This document shows, one piece after another, positions 31,017 to 38,765 of a DNA stretch of 43,573 nucleotides. This DNA is from Actinomycetes bacterium (GTDB lineage Bacteria > Actinomycetota > Acidimicrobiia > Acidimicrobiales > RAAP-2), in assembly GCA_021845725.1 (NCBI GenBank), contig JAJZVL010000022.1, positions 1 to 43,573 on the forward strand, given 5' to 3'. Position 1 is the stretch's first letter, and each line of letters opens with the position of its first letter. The position numbers and the translations under genes were made by a program. The notes under the pieces are model-generated. The model searched no databases. It saw only the letters and a program-made list of their open reading frames with translations, and was not told the DNA's origin.

Positions 31017-31757
31017 TCAGTAGGTGACGCTTCCACCGTCGATGTTGAGGACCTGCCCGGTCACCATGGCCGAGCCGGGCGAGCAGAGGAAAAGGACCCC
31101 CCCGACCAGGTCGCCAGGCTCGAGAGGTCGTCGGATCAGCTGCCCTGCCACGACCGGGGTGAAGAACGGCGCGACGTCGCCGCCGAGCGCCGCTGCGGTG
31201 GCCGTGAGGCCCGGAGTCACCACGTTCACGGTGACTCCGTCGGGCGCCAGCTCAGCGGCAGCGCTCCTGGCAAATCCGATGAGTGCCGCCTTGGTCGCCG
31301 CGTACGGCGCGAACCCTGGTACTGCCTGGTGGGCGGCGGACGACGAGACGAGCACCACCCGGCCGGCGGACGATCGACGCAGGTACGGCAGCGCTTCCCG
31401 CACCACGTTGAACACCCCTCCGACGTTGAGCCGCCAAAGGGCTTCGAATTGCTCCAGGCTCCATTGCTCGAGCGGCCGGTTCGGGAAACGTCCGGCTGCG
31501 GCGATGACGACGTCGATCGCGCCCTGCGGACTGGCCGCGCCAGCGAGCGCGTCTGCGACTGCCGCCGCGTCGGTGACGTCGCAGCGGACCCCGGTCACGC
31601 GATCGTCGCCCTCGGCGGTCGCTACGTCGAGGATGTCCAGGCCATGCACGCGGGCGCCCTGCTGCGCCAACGCCGTCACCAGGGCGGATCCGATCCCGCC
31701 CGCTGCTCCGGTCACGACCGCCCGGACGCCGCTCAGGTCGGGCGGTGGCACCGCCAT
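31017..31757 (-). CDS. SDR-family NAD(P)-dependent oxidoreductase
   Basis: The 246-residue classical SDR has TGAAGGIG (nucleotide binding), the D-V-T segment in GVRCDVTDAAAV, AAAG replacing NNAG, catalytic Ser in VVLVSSSAAHQ, Y-x3-K in YAATKAALIGFARS and the C-terminal GQVLNIDGGSVTY. ATG 31757 lies 11 bases after the aldehyde dehydrogenase stop. The frame continues upstream but overlaps that gene, so the ATG is preferred. Together the two enzymes would oxidise an alcohol to an aldehyde and on to an acid, or a hydroxy intermediate to a ketone. Substrate unknown. Confidence 0.92.
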   Translation of the reverse strand: MAVPPPDLSGVRAVVTGAAGGIGSALVTALAQQGARVHGLDILDVATAEGDDRVTGVRCDVTDAAAVADALAGAASPQGAIDVVIAAAGRFPNRPLEQWSLEQFEALWRLNVGGVFNVVREALPYLRRSSAGRVVLVSSSAAHQAVPGFAPYAATKAALIGFARSAAAELAPDGVTVNVVTPGLTATAAALGGDVAPFFTPVVAGQLIRRPLEPGDLVGGVLFLCSPGSAMVTGQVLNIDGGSVTY

Positions 31758-31768
31758 CGCCCGCGCCG

Positions 31769-33229
31769 TCAGTACGGGAACTGCCGGCGACCGTGGTTGA
31801 CCGAGACCCACTTCATCGTGGTGAACTCGTCCAGGCTCCATTGGCCGTTCAGTCGACCCATCCCCGACCCCTTCTCGCCGCCGAAAGCGACGATCGGCTC
31901 GTCGTGGATCGAGGTGTCGTTCACGTGCACCATGCCGGTGTCGAGCTCCCGGGCCAACCGCACACCACGATCGAGGTCCGTGGTGTGCACGGCGCCGCTC
32001 AAGCCATAGTTGCTGTCGTTGGCCAGGCGGATGGCCTCTTCGTCGGTCTCGAAGGGGATCAAGACCACTGCCGGGCCGAACATCTCTTCTTGGTACGCGG
32101 TCATGTCCCTGGTCACGCCGGTGAGCACCGCCGGCGAGAAGAGCGTGCCTTCGACGGGGCCGCGTAGCAGGGCCGTGGCGCCGGCGGCCACCGCCTCCTC
32201 GACCACCGAGTCGAGCCGGGCTGCCTGCTTCTGGTTGATGAGCGGGCCGATGATCGTGTCTGGATCACCCGGGTCCCCCACCTTCAAGGACGCGACCTTG
32301 GCCACGTACTTGTCACGGAACTCGTCCAAGATGCTCGAGTGGACCAACACCCGGTTGGCCGACATGCAGATCTGCCCTTGGTGGGTGAACCGGCTGAACA
32401 CCGCCGCGTCGACGGCAAGGTCCACGTCGGCGTCGTCGAGCACGATGAAGGCGTTGTTCCCGCCGAGCTCCAAGATGGCCTTCTTCAGGTTGCGCCCCGC
32501 GACCTCGGCCACGTGGGCGCCGACCTGGCTCGACCCGGTGAACACGATCACCCTGGGAATCGGATGCTCGACGAAATAGTCGCCGATCTCGGGGATGTCC
32601 GTGAGGACGACGCCGAGCAGGCCCGCGGGGAGCCCTGCTTCCTCGAAGATCCTTGCGAGCAAGGTGCCTCCGGTGACCATGGAGTCCTCGTGCGGCTTGA
32701 GGACGACCCCGTTGCCGGCCGCGAGCGCAGGCGCGACCGCCTTCATCGAAAGGAAGAACGGAAAGTTGAAGGGGCTGATCACGCCAACCACGCCGACCGG
32801 CTCGCGGTAGAGGTAGTTCTCGCGCCCGTCGATCGGCGAGGGCAAGATCTTTCCTTCCATGCGAAGCGGAAAGGTGGCCGCCTCTTTCAAGATGTCGATC
32901 ACCAAGCCGGTCTCGAACGCGGCCTTCAGCTCGGTGCCCCCAAGCTCCTCCAGGATCATCCTGGAGATGTCGCGGCGGCTTTCTTCGACGAAGCGGACCG
33001 CCTGCTCGAACACGGTGCGCTTGGCGTACTGGTTCACGGCGCGCCATGTGTGCTGCGCCTCGCTCGCCGCACGGTAGGCGCGGTCGATGTCGTCTCTCGT
33101 CGCGATCGGCACCTCGGCGAGGGGCTCTCCGGAGTAGGGGTTCCGATCGATGAGCGACTTCTCACTGCTGCCCTCGCACCATTGGCCGCCGATGAACTGC
33201 CGAGCCAGCGTGCTCACGTCCATAGCCAC
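31769..33229 (-). CDS. Aldehyde dehydrogenase (benzaldehyde/vanillin dehydrogenase-like)
   Basis: The 486-residue NAD(P)-dependent dehydrogenase has GVISPFNFPFFLSMKAVAPALAAGNGVVLKPHE (cofactor pocket, K178), FTGSSQVG, general base E254 in LELGGNN and nucleophile C288 in THQGQICMSANRV. QGQICMSANR with FNFP and EMFGPAVVLIPF are typical of the aromatic-aldehyde branch, which suits the nearby aromatic genes; this subfamily call is by motif only. GTG 33229 or ATG 33223 may be the start. A LuxR-type inverted repeat sits about 80 bases upstream. The SDR gene follows in the same operon. Confidence 0.93.
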   Translation of the reverse strand: MAMDVSTLARQFIGGQWCEGSSEKSLIDRNPYSGEPLAEVPIATRDDIDRAYRAASEAQHTWRAVNQYAKRTVFEQAVRFVEESRRDISRMILEELGGTELKAAFETGLVIDILKEAATFPLRMEGKILPSPIDGRENYLYREPVGVVGVISPFNFPFFLSMKAVAPALAAGNGVVLKPHEDSMVTGGTLLARIFEEAGLPAGLLGVVLTDIPEIGDYFVEHPIPRVIVFTGSSQVGAHVAEVAGRNLKKAILELGGNNAFIVLDDADVDLAVDAAVFSRFTHQGQICMSANRVLVHSSILDEFRDKYVAKVASLKVGDPGDPDTIIGPLINQKQAARLDSVVEEAVAAGATALLRGPVEGTLFSPAVLTGVTRDMTAYQEEMFGPAVVLIPFETDEEAIRLANDSNYGLSGAVHTTDLDRGVRLARELDTGMVHVNDTSIHDEPIVAFGGEKGSGMGRLNGQWSLDEFTTMKWVSVNHGRRQFPY

Positions 33230-33300
33230 TATGCGCCGCCTTCCTCGCCGCCACGGGCGATGACCTACTGCAGAGATACCGTGGTTCGGAGCCCGTCGCC

Positions 33301-33318
33301 ATTCCCCTTACGGGTAAT
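33301..33318. promoter_or_regulatory. Putative LuxR-regulator site upstream of the aldehyde dehydrogenase
   Basis: The minus strand reads ATTACCCGTAAGGGGAAT, an imperfect inverted repeat (7 of 9 positions symmetric). It matches 13 of 18 bases of the site at 17510-17527 and 12 of 18 at 26959-26976. A weak -10-like TATCTC lies about 32 bases downstream toward the gene, at 33278-33273. Confidence 0.5.
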
Positions 33319-33414
33319 TTCGTGGTTGCGGCCCGGGAGTCGATACGTTCTCCGGCGCTGGCAACAGCGTCTCGGCTTGCGCCGTGGGCTCAGTGGCGGC
33401 GTTCTGCCCCGGTT

Positions 33415-33448
33415 CCACAGGTCCTGATCCACAGGTCCTGATCCACAG
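33415..33448. repeat. 14-bp tandem repeat 3' of the LuxR gene
   Basis: Two copies of CCACAGGTCCTGAT plus a third partial CCACAG. A possible 5-bp hairpin (CGCAG-CGAG-CTGCG) lies just beside it toward the LuxR gene and might end its transcription. Nothing else is seen in the 33230-33484 gap apart from the operator-like site. Confidence 0.85.
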
Positions 33449-33484
33449 GGCTTCGCAGCGAGCTGCGGTGCCAGGATCGGGCCG

Positions 33485-34630
33485 TCAGGAGCGGCAGCCC
33501 CGTGGGCCATGGTCAGGCGTGGGCGCTGTGCGCTCGAGCACAGGGTCGTCGTTCGCCTTGCCGCTGTTCGTAGCCCAGACGGCTTGGACGAGCTCGGCGC
33601 GCGAGCTGACGTTCATCTTCGAGAAGATGTGCTTCAGGTGCTGCTTGACCGTGTTCTCGCTCACGTACGAGAGCGCAGCGATCTGGCGGTTGGTGAGCCC
33701 CTTGCTCACCATGTCGGCGATCTGGCGCTCGCGCGGCGACAGCGGTAGCGGATGGTCGGGCAGTCCGCCCCCGTACTCGGGCCGGTGGGAGAGGAACGCC
33801 ACCACCGCATCTGCACGAGAACGGAGGCGTACCGCCTTGACCGCGAGGAAACCGTTTGTCCGCAGGTGCGCCTCGGTGCAGTCACCGAATTCGCAGCCCT
33901 CGCCGTTCTCGCACTCAGGGCGATGCTCGAAGACCGTGACCACGCGACGGTTCACGCCACGCAGCTGCTCGAGAGCTTCGACGAGGACCGGCTCGCCCCT
34001 CTCCAGGTAGGTCGCCGGGCAGTCGGGCAGACGGCGACCCGCCATCCGGTTCGAGTAGATGAGCTGCCCGTCGATCGTGGTGACGACGATGGGCTGGTCC
34101 GCTGCGTCGAGCGCGTCGGCGAGGACCAGCGCCTCGTCGGCGATCTGCTGGTAGCGCCGTGCGCGGGTGAGCGCCGCGCCGACGTGGTCGGCGATGACCG
34201 ACATGGAGCGGGCGTCGCCACGCGAGAACGGAGACGCGTCGACGGGTCGCGCGATGTTGAGCGTGGCGGCGACGTCCCCGTCGACCAGCACGGGTGCTTC
34301 GAGCGAGTGGCCGAACCCTGCCTCGCAGAGCACCCCGTAGACCCGGGAGCTCTTCCAGGGTCGACTGGCGGGGAGCCGGCTCGACGTGGCGACCGCTGCT
34401 TGCGCAATCGCCGTGTCGAGCACGGGATCGTCGCGGCGCCCCTCCTCCTCGTAGTGCGCGAGGAACCTGTCCGGCACCGTGGCGACGACGCTCGTCGGGC
34501 GCAGGTCCGACGGGTCCAGGACGTAGAAGCCGTGACCGCCGTCGGCGACGGCGTCGCCGATCGTGGACAGGTACGCAGTCTGGACCTCGTGCACGGTCAT
34601 CGCGCGCTGGATCGACCCGATCAGAGCCAT
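33485..34630 (-). CDS. LuxR-family regulator with GAF-like and Cys-rich PAS-like sensor region
   Basis: The 381-residue protein ends in a LuxR helix-turn-helix (about 293-352: LPLSPRERQIADMVSKGLTNRQIAALSYVSENTVKQHLKHIFSKMNVSSRAELVQ). Residues about 10-160 look GAF-like (EAPVLVDGDVAATLNIARP, then SVIADHVGAALTRA), and 175-280 resemble a PAS-like domain (ADQPIVVTTIDGQLIYSNRMAGRRLP). The latter contains C240-x5-C246-x4-C251-x3-H255, a possible metal or iron-sulfur site. It is thus probably a one-component regulator sensing a ligand, metal or oxygen. It lies inside the catabolic island and is the best candidate to bind the related inverted repeats at 17510, 26959 and 33301. Confidence 0.9.
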   Translation of the reverse strand: MALIGSIQRAMTVHEVQTAYLSTIGDAVADGGHGFYVLDPSDLRPTSVVATVPDRFLAHYEEEGRRDDPVLDTAIAQAAVATSSRLPASRPWKSSRVYGVLCEAGFGHSLEAPVLVDGDVAATLNIARPVDASPFSRGDARSMSVIADHVGAALTRARRYQQIADEALVLADALDAADQPIVVTTIDGQLIYSNRMAGRRLPDCPATYLERGEPVLVEALEQLRGVNRRVVTVFEHRPECENGEGCEFGDCTEAHLRTNGFLAVKAVRLRSRADAVVAFLSHRPEYGGGLPDHPLPLSPRERQIADMVSKGLTNRQIAALSYVSENTVKQHLKHIFSKMNVSSRAELVQAVWATNSGKANDDPVLERTAPTPDHGPRGCRS

Positions 34631-34702
34631 GACGCCGGGCAGATGCGGCGGTGGCAGCGTCGCCTCGGTCAGGGTACCCGTGCGCTTAGTCTACCGAGAC
34701 TG

Positions 34703-34754
34703 TCGACACTGGCGGCAACGCGGGACTGCCGGCATCGACACTGGCGGCAACGCG
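34703..34754. repeat. 20-bp direct repeat, two copies, in the divergent intergenic region
   Basis: TCGACACTGGCGGCAACGCG occurs exactly at 34703-34722 and 34735-34754, a 32-bp period (about three helical turns). It lies between the LuxR gene and the small membrane-protein gene, so it could be a tandem regulator site. A CCCG half-site (GGTACCCGT, 34673-34681) is nearer the LuxR start. Confidence 0.85.
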
Positions 34755-34786
34755 TGCAGGCCCACGACACGAGGGAGGACGACGAT

Positions 34787-35140
34787 ATGGCCACCACGAT
34801 CGACCAGATGGCCGAGGGCGCAGCGCCGGGCGCGACGTCCAGGTTGGCACGAGTGCTGGCGCTCGTGCCCAGAGCGCTGTCCTCCAAGCCGCACATCGTC
34901 TTCTTGACCGCCCTTGGCGTGTACTTGGTGCTGCTGCCGCTTGGCGGTGCTCACGTCTCGTCGTTCTCGGAGCTGGTCGGCGGCAACTACACGAACGTGA
35001 CGAGCGACCTCGGCGCGTGCATTGCCGCGGGAGGCACGCTCAAGGTCCTGAGCTCTCACCGCGAGCACCGCCGGGAGATCGAACGCCTCCGCGCGATGGT
35101 CGAGGACCTGCATCGGAACCTGGCCGATGGGGGGACCTGA
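34787..35140 (+). CDS. Small membrane protein, function unknown
   Basis: I do not recognise this 117-residue protein. After a short N-terminus (MATTIDQMAEGAAPGATSRLARVLALVPRALSSKP) there is one clear hydrophobic helix, IVFLTALGVYLVLLPLGG (about 39-56), then a moderately hydrophobic stretch SDLGACIAAGGTLKVLSSH and a charged helix REHRREIERLRAMVEDLHRNLAD that may form a coiled coil. The ATG is preceded by a good GAGGGAGG ribosome site. It is divergent from the LuxR gene and 30 bases before the amidohydrolase, so it may share control with them. Short size and strong ribosome site support a real gene. Confidence 0.75.
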   Translation: MATTIDQMAEGAAPGATSRLARVLALVPRALSSKPHIVFLTALGVYLVLLPLGGAHVSSFSELVGGNYTNVTSDLGACIAAGGTLKVLSSHREHRREIERLRAMVEDLHRNLADGGT

Positions 35141-35170
35141 AACCGAGCAGCCACGCGGTTTGGCGCGAAG

Positions 35171-36871
35171 ATGCGGTCGATGCCCGGACAAGCGAGCGAG
35201 CGCTCGACGATCGAACCGGCTGACCTCGTCTTCGTGAACGGGTCCTTCTACACCGTCGACCCGAGCCTGCCGCGCGCCTCGGCCGTGGCGATCCGTGCAG
35301 GAAGGATCGTCGCGGTCGGCGACGACGCGACGGTACAGGACCTGCGCGGCCGGCGGACCGAGACGATCGACCTGCGTGGGCGAACCCTGCTCCCCGGGTT
35401 CCAAGACGCGCATGCCCATCCCTCCACGGCCGGCCTCGAACGTGGGAGCTGCGATCTTTCGGGTCTGCATGATCGCTGCGACTACCTGGCCCACCTCGCG
35501 CAGTACGCCGCGACGCACCAGGGCCTCGCGTGGATCAGCGGCGGCGGGTGGGCGATGGATGCCTTCCCCGAAGGCATCCCGACGAAAGAGGACCTCGACT
35601 CGGTCGTGCCGGACCGCCCCGTCTTCCTGAGGAGCCGTGACGGCCACTCCGCGTGGGTCAATTCCCTGGCGCTCGACCACGCCGGCCTCGACCCCTCCAG
35701 CGCGGACCCGCACGACGGCAGGATCGAGCGAACCGCATCTGGCCAGCTCGTGGGCACTCTCCAGGAAGGCGCGATGGACCTTGTCCGGCACCTGGTCCCG
35801 CTGCCGACCGTCTCTGAGATCGCGGCGGCGCTCCTCGATGCTCAACGCGAGCTGCACAGGCTCGGGATCACCGCATGGCAGGAGGCGGGGGTCGGGCCGC
35901 GCCCGGGAAGACCGGACTGCTTCGACGCGTACCGCGCCCTGGACGCAAGCGGCGAGCTGACCGGCAAGGTCATCGGTGCGCTGTGGTGGGCGAGGGACGT
36001 AGGCGAGCGACAGCTCGACGATCTCCTCACGAGGAGGGAAGAGGCCTCCGGCGGGTCACGGTTCGTCGCCGGCACGGTCAAATTCATGCAGGACGGCATC
36101 TGCGAGAACTTCACTGCAGCGATGCTCACCCCTTACCTCGATCGCGCCGGCCTCGAGACGCACAACTGCGGAAAGAGCTTCTTCGAGCCCGATGAGCTCG
36201 CGAGCTACGTGACGTTGGTCGACGCCCACGGCTTCCAGGCGCACTTCCATGCGATCGGCGATCGTGCGGTCCGAGAGGCGCTGGACGCCGTCGACGCAGC
36301 GAGGAGCGCCAACGGGTGGTCTGACGGCCGGCACTGCGCCGCCCACATCCAGGTCGTCCACCCTGCCGACCTGCCTCGTTTCGCCACGCTCGGCGTGGTC
36401 GCCAACGGCCAGCCCCTTTGGGCGCAGAGCGACCAGCAGATGACCGACCTCACGATGCCGTTCCTCGGCCCGGAGCGCTCGAGCTGGCAGTACCCGTTCA
36501 AGAGCCTCCTCATGTCGGGGGCACGGCTGTGTTTCGGGAGTGACTGGCCGGTGTCGACGCCCGACGTCATGTCACAGGTCCACGTCGCGGTCAATCGAAG
36601 CGCTCCGCCCGACGAGCAAAGGGGCGACGCCTCCGACATCCCGTTCCTTCCCGACGAGCGGGTGGACCTCGAGGCTGCGCTCACGGCGTTCACGATAGGA
36701 TCGGCCTACGTGAACCACCTCGACGCGGAGACCGGTTCGGTGACCGTCGGAAAGCGTGCAGACGTGACGGTGCTCGACCGTGACCTCTTCGCGACGCCGA
36801 CGCGAGAGATCGGCGCGGTGGCCGTCGACCTGACCGTCGCCGATGGGGCGGTCGTCTTTCGCCGCTCTTAG
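35171..36871 (+). CDS. YtcJ-like amidohydrolase
   Basis: The 566-residue protein has the same architecture as the amidohydrolase encoded at 657-2288: N-terminal ADLVFVNGSFYTVDPSLPRASAVAIRAGRIVAVGDD, HxH in LLPGFQDAHAHPS, SRDGHSAWVNSLAL, VKFMQDGICENFTAAM (metal/substrate region), FQAHFHAIGDRAVREALD, and the late Asp in CFGSDWPVSTPDV, with a C-terminal VGKRADVTVLDRDLF. All expected metal ligands appear present. Family members cut amide or formamide C-N bonds. ATG 35171 or ATG 35180 may start it; neither has a clear ribosome site. Location next to the LuxR gene places it in the catabolic island; its amide substrate is unknown. Confidence 0.9.
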   Translation: MRSMPGQASERSTIEPADLVFVNGSFYTVDPSLPRASAVAIRAGRIVAVGDDATVQDLRGRRTETIDLRGRTLLPGFQDAHAHPSTAGLERGSCDLSGLHDRCDYLAHLAQYAATHQGLAWISGGGWAMDAFPEGIPTKEDLDSVVPDRPVFLRSRDGHSAWVNSLALDHAGLDPSSADPHDGRIERTASGQLVGTLQEGAMDLVRHLVPLPTVSEIAAALLDAQRELHRLGITAWQEAGVGPRPGRPDCFDAYRALDASGELTGKVIGALWWARDVGERQLDDLLTRREEASGGSRFVAGTVKFMQDGICENFTAAMLTPYLDRAGLETHNCGKSFFEPDELASYVTLVDAHGFQAHFHAIGDRAVREALDAVDAARSANGWSDGRHCAAHIQVVHPADLPRFATLGVVANGQPLWAQSDQQMTDLTMPFLGPERSSWQYPFKSLLMSGARLCFGSDWPVSTPDVMSQVHVAVNRSAPPDEQRGDASDIPFLPDERVDLEAALTAFTIGSAYVNHLDAETGSVTVGKRADVTVLDRDLFATPTREIGAVAVDLTVADGAVVFRRS

Positions 36872-36951
36872 CTCCTCGGTCTGGCGGCGCGCGTCGGGAA
36901 CCTGGCGGTGGCACATCTCCAGGGCGACGGTGTCCTTCGAGATCGCTGCGC

Positions 36952-36975
36952 AGAGGGAAGTCGCAGCTTCCCTCT
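36952..36975. terminator. Hairpin between convergent amidohydrolase and tRNA-Pro transcripts
   Basis: AGAGGGAAG and CTTCCCTCT form a perfect 9-bp stem around a TCGCAG loop. It lies 80 bases after the amidohydrolase stop and 7 bases beyond the tRNA CCA end, so it could stop transcripts from both sides. There is no U-tract, as is common in high-G+C actinobacteria. Confidence 0.55.
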
Positions 36976-36982
36976 CGAGATG

Positions 36983-37060
36983 TGGTCGGGCTGCCCGGAT
37001 TTGAACCGGGGACCTCTGCGTCCCGAACGCAGCGCGCTAACCAAACTGCGCCACAGCCCG
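36983..37060 (-). tRNA. tRNA-Pro (anticodon CGG)
   Basis: The minus strand from 37060 reads CGGGCTG (acceptor), TGGTTAGC in the D arm, anticodon stem-loop CTGCG-TTCGGGA-CGCAG with CGG at 37025-37023, and T arm CCCGG-TTCAAAT-CCGGG, closing with CAGCCCG, discriminator A and an encoded CCA at 36985-36983. All stems pair, and C1-G72 is usual for bacterial tRNA-Pro. It decodes CCG, a frequent codon here. It lies 32 bases beyond the stop of the CorC-like gene on the same strand, so it may be read through from there or have a promoter inside that gene. No integrase is adjacent. Confidence 0.97.
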
Positions 37061-37092
37061 CGCCACCGGGTGGTACCCGGCAGGCGCCCAGA

Positions 37093-38292
37093 CTACCCCA
37101 GTGTCCGGGGGGCCTCGCGGGCGTGCACAGTCTCGTCCGACGCCGGGTCGGAGCTCGTCCCGGGTGAGCGCTCGCCCCGGGCCGGCGCCGCATCGCCGCG
37201 TTCGTCAGCCAGGCTCTCGCCACCTGGCGCTGGACCCTCGCCGGCATCCCCACCTGTGCCTGGGCGCTCCTCTTCCCCGGAGCGCACGAGGACGCGCGCG
37301 ATCCGGCGCTTGTCCATGTCCTGGACCGTCAGCTCCCAGCCGTCCACCTCCACGGTCTCGCCTTCTTCGGGGATGTGACCGAGCGCATCGAGGATGAAGC
37401 CGCCGAGCGTCACGTAGTCGCCTTCGGGCAGATCGATCTTCAGGCGGTCGCGGACCTCGTCCACGTTGGTCTGGCCGTCGACGAGCCAGCGCTGGGCGTC
37501 GATCCGCACGATGGTCGGGCCCTGGTCGGCGTCGAGCTCGTCGTGGAGCTCGCCGACGATGGGCTCGAGAAGGTCCTTCACCGTGAGCACGCCCGAGACG
37601 CCGCCGTACTCGTCGACGACCACCGCGAACCCGCGTCGGTGGCGTCGCATCTCGACGAGCGCGGCGAGGATCGGCCGCGACTCGGGCACGACGTACGCCT
37701 GCCGGATCCGCCGCGAGATCTCGATCGGCGAGAGTCCGGCGGGCTCGCGCCCTTCCGCGGTCTTTGCCGCCGACGGTCGCGGACTGGCCGCCGAATGGGG
37801 GGGTGTGGGTGCCTGGGCACGATCGCGTGCCAGCGTGTGCGAGCCCTCGGGCTCGGCACCGTGGGGGAGCTCTTCCTGTGCGCGGTCCCCGTCGGAACCG
37901 AACAGCCCGCCGCGCCAGCGACGGGTGCGGAAGAGGTCGTTCACGTAGAGCACGCCCACCACGTCGTCGAGCTCGCCGTTCACCACCGGGTACGCGCTGT
38001 GCCCTGACTCGCGCACGGCCCTTGCGACGTCCTCGGCCGTCACCGGGATGGTGAGGGCGACGACGTCGGTGCGGGGCGTCATCACCTCCCGCACGTCCAT
38101 GTCACGCAGGTCGGCCAGCGCCTCGACGATCACGCGCTCCTGCTCGGCGGCGTCGGACGCCTCGTAGGCGGCGTCGCTGCGAGCCTGACGGGCCCGGGAT
38201 GCGGCCTCCCTGTGTCGCCAGAGGAGCCGGTGGCGGGCCCCGGAGGGCACCGCGTCCTCTGGTGGAGGCCGGTTGGCGCGGCGCCCCACCAC
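37093..38292 (-). CDS. CorC-like CBS-pair protein (soluble relative of CNNM/TlyC transporters)
   Basis: This protein of about 399 residues has a CBS pair: VREVMTPRTDVVALTIPVTAEDVARAVRESGHSAYPVVNGELDDVVGVLYVNDL (from about 67) and IRQAYVVPESRPILAALVEMRRHRRGFAVVVDEYGGVSGVLTVKDLLEPIVGEL. A CorC_HlyC domain follows (RWLVDGQTNVDEVRDRL to VQDMDKRRIARVLV), then a disordered acidic tail. CorC proteins take part in Mg2+/Co2+ efflux. The N-terminal membrane domain (DUF21) of TlyC/CNNM proteins is absent, as in E. coli CorC. About 70 residues of low-complexity sequence (about 122-192) split the two CBS motifs, unusual. GTG 38292 was chosen because the upstream frame overlaps the response regulator and looks non-coding. 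Confidence 0.82.
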   Translation of the reverse strand: MVGRRANRPPPEDAVPSGARHRLLWRHREAASRARQARSDAAYEASDAAEQERVIVEALADLRDMDVREVMTPRTDVVALTIPVTAEDVARAVRESGHSAYPVVNGELDDVVGVLYVNDLFRTRRWRGGLFGSDGDRAQEELPHGAEPEGSHTLARDRAQAPTPPHSAASPRPSAAKTAEGREPAGLSPIEISRRIRQAYVVPESRPILAALVEMRRHRRGFAVVVDEYGGVSGVLTVKDLLEPIVGELHDELDADQGPTIVRIDAQRWLVDGQTNVDEVRDRLKIDLPEGDYVTLGGFILDALGHIPEEGETVEVDGWELTVQDMDKRRIARVLVRSGEEERPGTGGDAGEGPAPGGESLADERGDAAPARGERSPGTSSDPASDETVHAREAPRTLG

Positions 38293-38303
38293 GTGGACCC
38301 GGC

Positions 38304-38756
38304 TCAGCCGGCGCGGGTGCCTGGCAACGACGGCTGCGGGGAGCCGACGAGCACCGGCACCGGCTGGTACGACTCGTCGTAGTAGGTCTCGCCTGCGAGC
38401 AGCGCGCGCGTCGCACGTCGCACGCGCAGAGCGTCGAGTGGCTTCACCAGCCACCCTTCTGCGCTGGATCGTCGGGCCAAGAAGACGTCGGGCCGGCGGT
38501 CGAGGAGCATCAGCACCGGCACGTGGGGGACGTCGTGGTACGACTCCTCGAGACGCAGCTCCAAGCAGACGGCCATCGCACCCATGTTGCCCATCTGCAT
38601 GTCGAGGAGCACCAGATCAGGAGGGTCGTCGCGCACCATGCGAACCACGTCAGGGCCAGAAGGCGCCTCGATCACGTCGACGCCGCCACCCCTGGTGATC
38701 GACGCGATGGCACGGCGTACGCTGGGCGCGTCGCTCGCGACGAGGATCCGGGGCAC
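38304..38756 (-). CDS. Receiver-domain response regulator, no output domain
   Basis: The 150-residue protein is a lone REC domain: MPRILVASDAPSVRRAIASI, phospho-acceptor D52 in LVLLDMQMGNMGA, and the conserved Lys K105 in GWLVKPLDALRVRRATRALL. The usual acidic pair in strand 1 is S-D (only D9), which may weaken Mg2+ binding, and a Tyr/Ser-rich 30-residue tail follows. It starts at GTG, 9 bases after the stop of the ArsA-like gene and 11 bases before the CorC-like gene. No histidine kinase lies nearby. It may act by protein-protein contact. Similar stand-alone receivers occur in many actinobacteria. Confidence 0.88.
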   Translation of the reverse strand: MPRILVASDAPSVRRAIASITRGGGVDVIEAPSGPDVVRMVRDDPPDLVLLDMQMGNMGAMAVCLELRLEESYHDVPHVPVLMLLDRRPDVFLARRSSAEGWLVKPLDALRVRRATRALLAGETYYDESYQPVPVLVGSPQPSLPGTRAG

Positions 38757-38765
38757 GCAGTGAGA

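Noticed and set aside
34703-34754. Two 20-bp repeats considered as a tiny CRISPR array
   Set aside because: Only two copies with a 12-base gap, no cas genes; spacer too short.
36983-37092. tRNA-Pro considered as an integration site of a mobile element
   Set aside because: No integrase, no repeat of the tRNA 3' end and no change of base composition nearby.
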